Position numbers and translations under genes: made by a program. Source: Lysobacterales bacterium (GTDB lineage: Bacteria; Pseudomonadota; Gammaproteobacteria; Xanthomonadales; Xanthomonadaceae). Taken from it: a stretch of 64,000 nt of DNA. The stretch covers positions 227,730-291,729 of the forward strand of contig JADKCY010000001.1 of assembly GCA_016718605.1 (NCBI GenBank), written 5' to 3'. The notes under the pieces are model-generated. The model saw only the letters and a program-made list of their open reading frames with translations, did not search any database and was not told the origin of the DNA. Below are positions 60,866 through 64,000 of the stretch, one piece after another (positions within the stretch are counted from its first letter, which is position 1; each line of letters opens with the position of its first letter).

Positions 60866-62830
60866 TCAGCCGGAATCGATACTGCTCGGGTGTACCTGCA
60901 CTTCGCGAATGAGCCACGCGACAGGCGCCGTTGAGTCCAGAGGGCCCGCGTTTTCATAAAGATCCAAGCGGAACGAACGGACTGGCGCTGTGCAGCGCAT
61001 CGACACCATCACATTTGCGTTCCCTGGAATCAATGTCATTGCTGGCGCATCGCAACCATCCGCCTTGACTTGCAAGGAAATCGACCGGTTCGCCGCAGCA
61101 GCGGTCGTTGGCGGTAAAGGCAGGTGATAGTTGATGAGAAGCTGCGCGGGCAGCACGTCGGTGTCCAGTTGGATCTGCGACCGCGAACCCGCCAGACGCA
61201 ATCCCGATTGCGTGTCGGGCGCAAATCCATCGGCCAACATGGGGGATTCCGCGCGAAGCCTGATCATCGCGGAGCGCGATGCCTCGGGGGTGTCATACAA
61301 CTCACGGATTCGAAACACCTGACCGCCTGCGCCTGCGTATACCGGTTCGCAATCGCAACGCCACGCGAAACGGTTGCGGACATGCTCATCCAGCGTGGTC
61401 GCATAGCGGTCAAACACCCAGTAGCCATGCTTTCCCTCCTGCAGAAAACGATCTTTCGTCCAGGCTTCTTCGTTTTGCATCTTGCGTCCACTCACCAAGG
61501 CAGTGACCGGGTTCTGCCACCAACCTGAGCCGAAAGTCAGCGCACCCAAGGGAAGATCAGCCACGGCGCGAAAAAAGACCTGGTCTTCTGGAAGATTTGC
61601 CGAACGGTCAGGTCGCTGCCATAGCAGTTGACCAGACGCACTGATACCGAGCGCCGTCAGCAACAACAGCCCTCCTGACAGTTTCACGGCGGGGCTGCGC
61701 TGCAGCAATCCGTCAATCGCCAGCAGAATCAAAGCCAGTTGCAAAAACAACAGCCCCAACATGATTCGACGTAGCCACATCATGATCGTCGGCGTAATCG
61801 CGATCCACCAAAGCAGGTACAAGGCGGCGATGCTGGCCACCACGAGCAGGAAATAGCGCTTACGCAACGAAAGCGGTGTGCGCAGCACGACCCAGAAAGC
61901 CGCCAGCAGCGCGACAAATAGCACACCAAGCATTTGTGCCACGCTGACCGAGAGAAACATCGCCAATGTCCGGGTATGCAAGAGAATCTTTGTCCACAAG
62001 GACGGCGTGTCCTCATAGCCAGGCTCAACACCAGCTTGTTTGCTGATCTCAAGCCACTGTGTCTCCCACCACCGCAAGTACCCATCGCTGCCGCCGACGT
62101 TGTAAAAGCGATAGGCCTCCCACAGCAACGCGGCAAGGATGATCCCAAGGCCGAGTGCGACCCCACTCTTCACTGCGAGCCGCCAGGATCGCTCGCGCAA
62201 AATGAGACCGACGAAGATAGCCACGATCGACGGAAACCAGATCAAGGACACAGTCTTGGTCAGAAAGGACAGGCCCAGCAAGAACCCGCCCCAAGCGACC
62301 CACCGGACATCCGGCTGATCAAGCTGCCCAAGCAAAACGTAGATGGCAAGCAGTGCCCAGCAGACGGCAGCCACCTCGCCATAGCCAAACATCGCGAAAT
62401 CCCGCATACCCGGCACTTGTAGGGCGAGCAGTGCAATGAGTAGCCCTGCCCAGCCGGGCAATTCTAGACGGCGCGCCAAAGCGAACAGTACCAGGGCAAG
62501 TGCGAGGACATAGCCAAGGTTGACCACCGAATAGGCCAAGGGCTGTTGTCCCAAGAGGGCGATACTCGCCGCCGCGGGAAGGACCAAAGGTCCATTGGTC
62601 TGGGTCTGAATTGGGAAGATTGCAAAGGTCTCGTAAAAGCTTCCGTAACCCTCGCCATTGAGCACGGCCTGAGACACATTCAGATTCAGCGCGCCATCAA
62701 AATCGGGAAAGGCGACCGTGGCCGTCCTTACGTACCAACTCAAGACCCACACAAGCACGGCAAACGCCAGGGTGAAGGCGATGTTCCGCTTGAGCACGGC
62801 ACTGAGTTGTTTGAAATTGCTGTTTCGCAT
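60866..62830 (-). CDS. GT-C-type membrane protein, putative glycosyltransferase
   Basis: A 654-residue protein with about 12 hydrophobic segments up to residue 430 and a soluble C-terminal domain of some 220 residues. The first loop, after the first helix, carries FPDFDGALN, an acidic pair placed like the catalytic Asp of GT-C glycosyltransferases (ArnT/PMT type). Donor and acceptor are unknown, and the family is inferred only from topology and that motif. It lies 30 bases after another membrane protein gene of the same kind, so they are probably one operon. Confidence 0.55.
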   Translation of the reverse strand: MRNSNFKQLSAVLKRNIAFTLAFAVLVWVLSWYVRTATVAFPDFDGALNLNVSQAVLNGEGYGSFYETFAIFPIQTQTNGPLVLPAAASIALLGQQPLAYSVVNLGYVLALALVLFALARRLELPGWAGLLIALLALQVPGMRDFAMFGYGEVAAVCWALLAIYVLLGQLDQPDVRWVAWGGFLLGLSFLTKTVSLIWFPSIVAIFVGLILRERSWRLAVKSGVALGLGIILAALLWEAYRFYNVGGSDGYLRWWETQWLEISKQAGVEPGYEDTPSLWTKILLHTRTLAMFLSVSVAQMLGVLFVALLAAFWVVLRTPLSLRKRYFLLVVASIAALYLLWWIAITPTIMMWLRRIMLGLLFLQLALILLAIDGLLQRSPAVKLSGGLLLLTALGISASGQLLWQRPDRSANLPEDQVFFRAVADLPLGALTFGSGWWQNPVTALVSGRKMQNEEAWTKDRFLQEGKHGYWVFDRYATTLDEHVRNRFAWRCDCEPVYAGAGGQVFRIRELYDTPEASRSAMIRLRAESPMLADGFAPDTQSGLRLAGSRSQIQLDTDVLPAQLLINYHLPLPPTTAAAANRSISLQVKADGCDAPAMTLIPGNANVMVSMRCTAPVRSFRLDLYENAGPLDSTAPVAWLIREVQVHPSSIDSG

Positions 62831-62860
62831 CGTGGGTCGCCGTAGTGTGTTGTCGCTGTG

Positions 62861-64000
62861 TCATTCGTCTGGATTGTCAGCGAAGTCCTGTAGGCAGATC
62901 GTTGCGCCTGATGAATTCATGTGCGATGGACAGACCCAAAACGCCTGCAGGCTGCTCTGAATTTTGCGACACGGTGCGCCGACATGCACGCCATACGCCC
63001 TGCTCGCCGAAAGCTCGTCTGGGGTCGTCACTGCGTCTGATTGCACCGTCCAGAGGTACTTCGCCGAATGAAGTGCTCGCAACCCATCAAGCTGCCAACG
63101 TCGACAGGTTGTCGTACTCACCAGGTTATTGTTGAGCCCAAGCAAGGGAACCTCCGTGGGCAACCCGACCGCTACATAGCCGATCGGCGCGCCACTGAAA
63201 CTGGCCAACACGCTACCACCGGGGTAGTTCGGGTGCGCGTTGAACGCGAAAGGTGTCGTATAGGCGCCTCGCCCCCAATCTGGCGAAACCGTCACCAGTT
63301 GCAGCAGGGTCATCAGCACCATACCGAGCGCCAAACCTGCTGCACGCCGGTGCGCGAGCCCGACAACAAGTAGTAGAACAGCCACCAGCTCTAAACCGAT
63401 GGTGTAGCGATGAATAGTATGCAATGCCATCCAGCCCGCGTATGACACCACGAAGAAAACGGCAAGTATCGTCTCTCGCTTGTCGAGCACCGTCATTGAA
63501 AGCTTGTTGCGCCAAACGCGCAGCACAAACGCAACCACCGCAAGCCAACCCAGCAAGAGACGTGCATCCGCCGTGGGCAGCTCACTGAACCAGCGCGCGC
63601 CTGTTGCCAGATGCCATGGCGAAGCGACAGCCTCCCACCAAGTTTCAGGTCGGTAGAGTGAAAATACATAGGAAGTGATATCTGCATCCGGCGACTGGAA
63701 CCACTGGTTGTAGTAGGGAAACAGAGGATTTCCGGTTGCCTGCCAGACACGTATTGCCCAAGGCCCCAAGGTGATCAGGCCCCCAATCAGTCCCGACAAT
63801 CCGAAAATCAACAGACCGTTGATCCGTTGCCCGGCCGGCAGGGCGACAGCGGCCGCCGCACCGAGCGCCACGCAGTATGGCAACGCCGTGAGTTTCAACC
63901 CTGCGGCGGCGCCAGCCACCAGCGCAGCCAGCACCAGACGGCGATAACGTACGTCACGCACCTCTGCCATCCCCAGCAGGATGTACAACGCGCAAACACC
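62861..64000 (-). CDS. Membrane protein, putative glycosyltransferase, N-terminus outside the window
   Basis: The frame is open to the window edge; its start and first helices, where a GT-C active-site loop would be, lie beyond base 64000. The visible 380 or so residues contain about eight hydrophobic segments, then a soluble end with cysteines (TTTCRRW, GAPCRKI, VCPSH, ICLQDF). It ends 30 bases before the next membrane gene. Function cannot be set; a glycosyltransferase is inferred from topology, LKLTALPY and the neighbour. Confidence 0.5.
   Translation of the reverse strand, partial: GVCALYILLGMAEVRDVRYRRLVLAALVAGAAAGLKLTALPYCVALGAAAAVALPAGQRINGLLIFGLSGLIGGLITLGPWAIRVWQATGNPLFPYYNQWFQSPDADITSYVFSLYRPETWWEAVASPWHLATGARWFSELPTADARLLLGWLAVVAFVLRVWRNKLSMTVLDKRETILAVFFVVSYAGWMALHTIHRYTIGLELVAVLLLVVGLAHRRAAGLALGMVLMTLLQLVTVSPDWGRGAYTTPFAFNAHPNYPGGSVLASFSGAPIGYVAVGLPTEVPLLGLNNNLVSTTTCRRWQLDGLRALHSAKYLWTVQSDAVTTPDELSASRAYGVHVGAPCRKIQSSLQAFWVCPSHMNSSGATICLQDFADNPDE

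Noticed and set aside
1..64000. CRISPR arrays, prophage, IS elements, integrases, rRNA genes
   Set aside because: No regular spaced repeats, no terminal inverted repeats with a transposase, and no integrase or phage structural protein were seen on either strand.

Overview
The window looks like chromosome of a gammaproteobacterium of the Lysobacterales (Xanthomonadales), probably a relative of Rhodanobacteraceae or Lysobacteraceae. The reasons are the methionine-salvage trio mtnB-mtnD-mtnC, a nuo operon with separate nuoC and nuoD, a high-potential iron-sulfur protein, a GyrA with Gln at position 83, and the enterobacterial-type order secG-tRNA-Leu ... tRNA-fMet-rimP-nusA-infB-rbfA-truB-rpsO-pnp. 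No lineage marker was searched, so the assignment is inference. No phage, IS element, integrase or CRISPR array was seen; nearly all of it is housekeeping DNA.

Layout. 1-8.4 kb: the end of hemN, a metallo-beta-lactamase-fold hydrolase and a HiPIP gene, then a plus-strand run with mtnBDC, a membrane-anchored C13 (legumain/caspase-like) peptidase, an aspartate aminotransferase, a small periplasmic thioredoxin-like protein and malate dehydrogenase. 8.8-18.3 kb (minus): the transcription/translation operon tRNA-fMet, rimP, nusA, infB, rbfA, truB, rpsO, pnp. 18.4-33.3 kb (minus): the complete 14-gene complex I operon nuoA-nuoN, preceded by tRNA-Leu(GAG), secG and tpiA. 34.7-42.8 kb: mixed metabolism (an SDR, a 2-oxoglutarate oxygenase, glmM, accD, a YkgJ-type protein, msrA, a GST, an S9 peptidase). 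42.8-47.3 kb: gcvP behind a tandem glycine riboswitch, and a divergent aromatic/aspartate aminotransferase. 47.6-53.2 kb: a TonB-dependent receptor, a PhoD-like phosphatase cut by an in-frame amber codon, and a two-gene unit of a zinc-ribbon membrane protein and an SPFH protein with an excisionase-like DNA-binding tail. 53.3-64 kb: parC, a small secreted cysteine-rich protein, an FAD-dependent dehydrogenase, gyrA and two GT-C-type membrane proteins, the last cut by the window end.

Most worth a second look: (1) nuoJ, a core complex I subunit, is broken by one apparently missing T inside the loop of a perfect hairpin; (2) the PhoD-like gene has TAG where a Tyr codon is expected, and its downstream half is intact; (3) the SPFH/HTH fusion with its overlapping zinc-ribbon partner; (4) the C13 peptidase gene joined to the methionine-salvage operon; (5) a 23-codon arginine-rich ORF with a ribosome binding site between two hairpins after mdh. 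I found no clearly new multi-gene system; item 3 is the nearest candidate.
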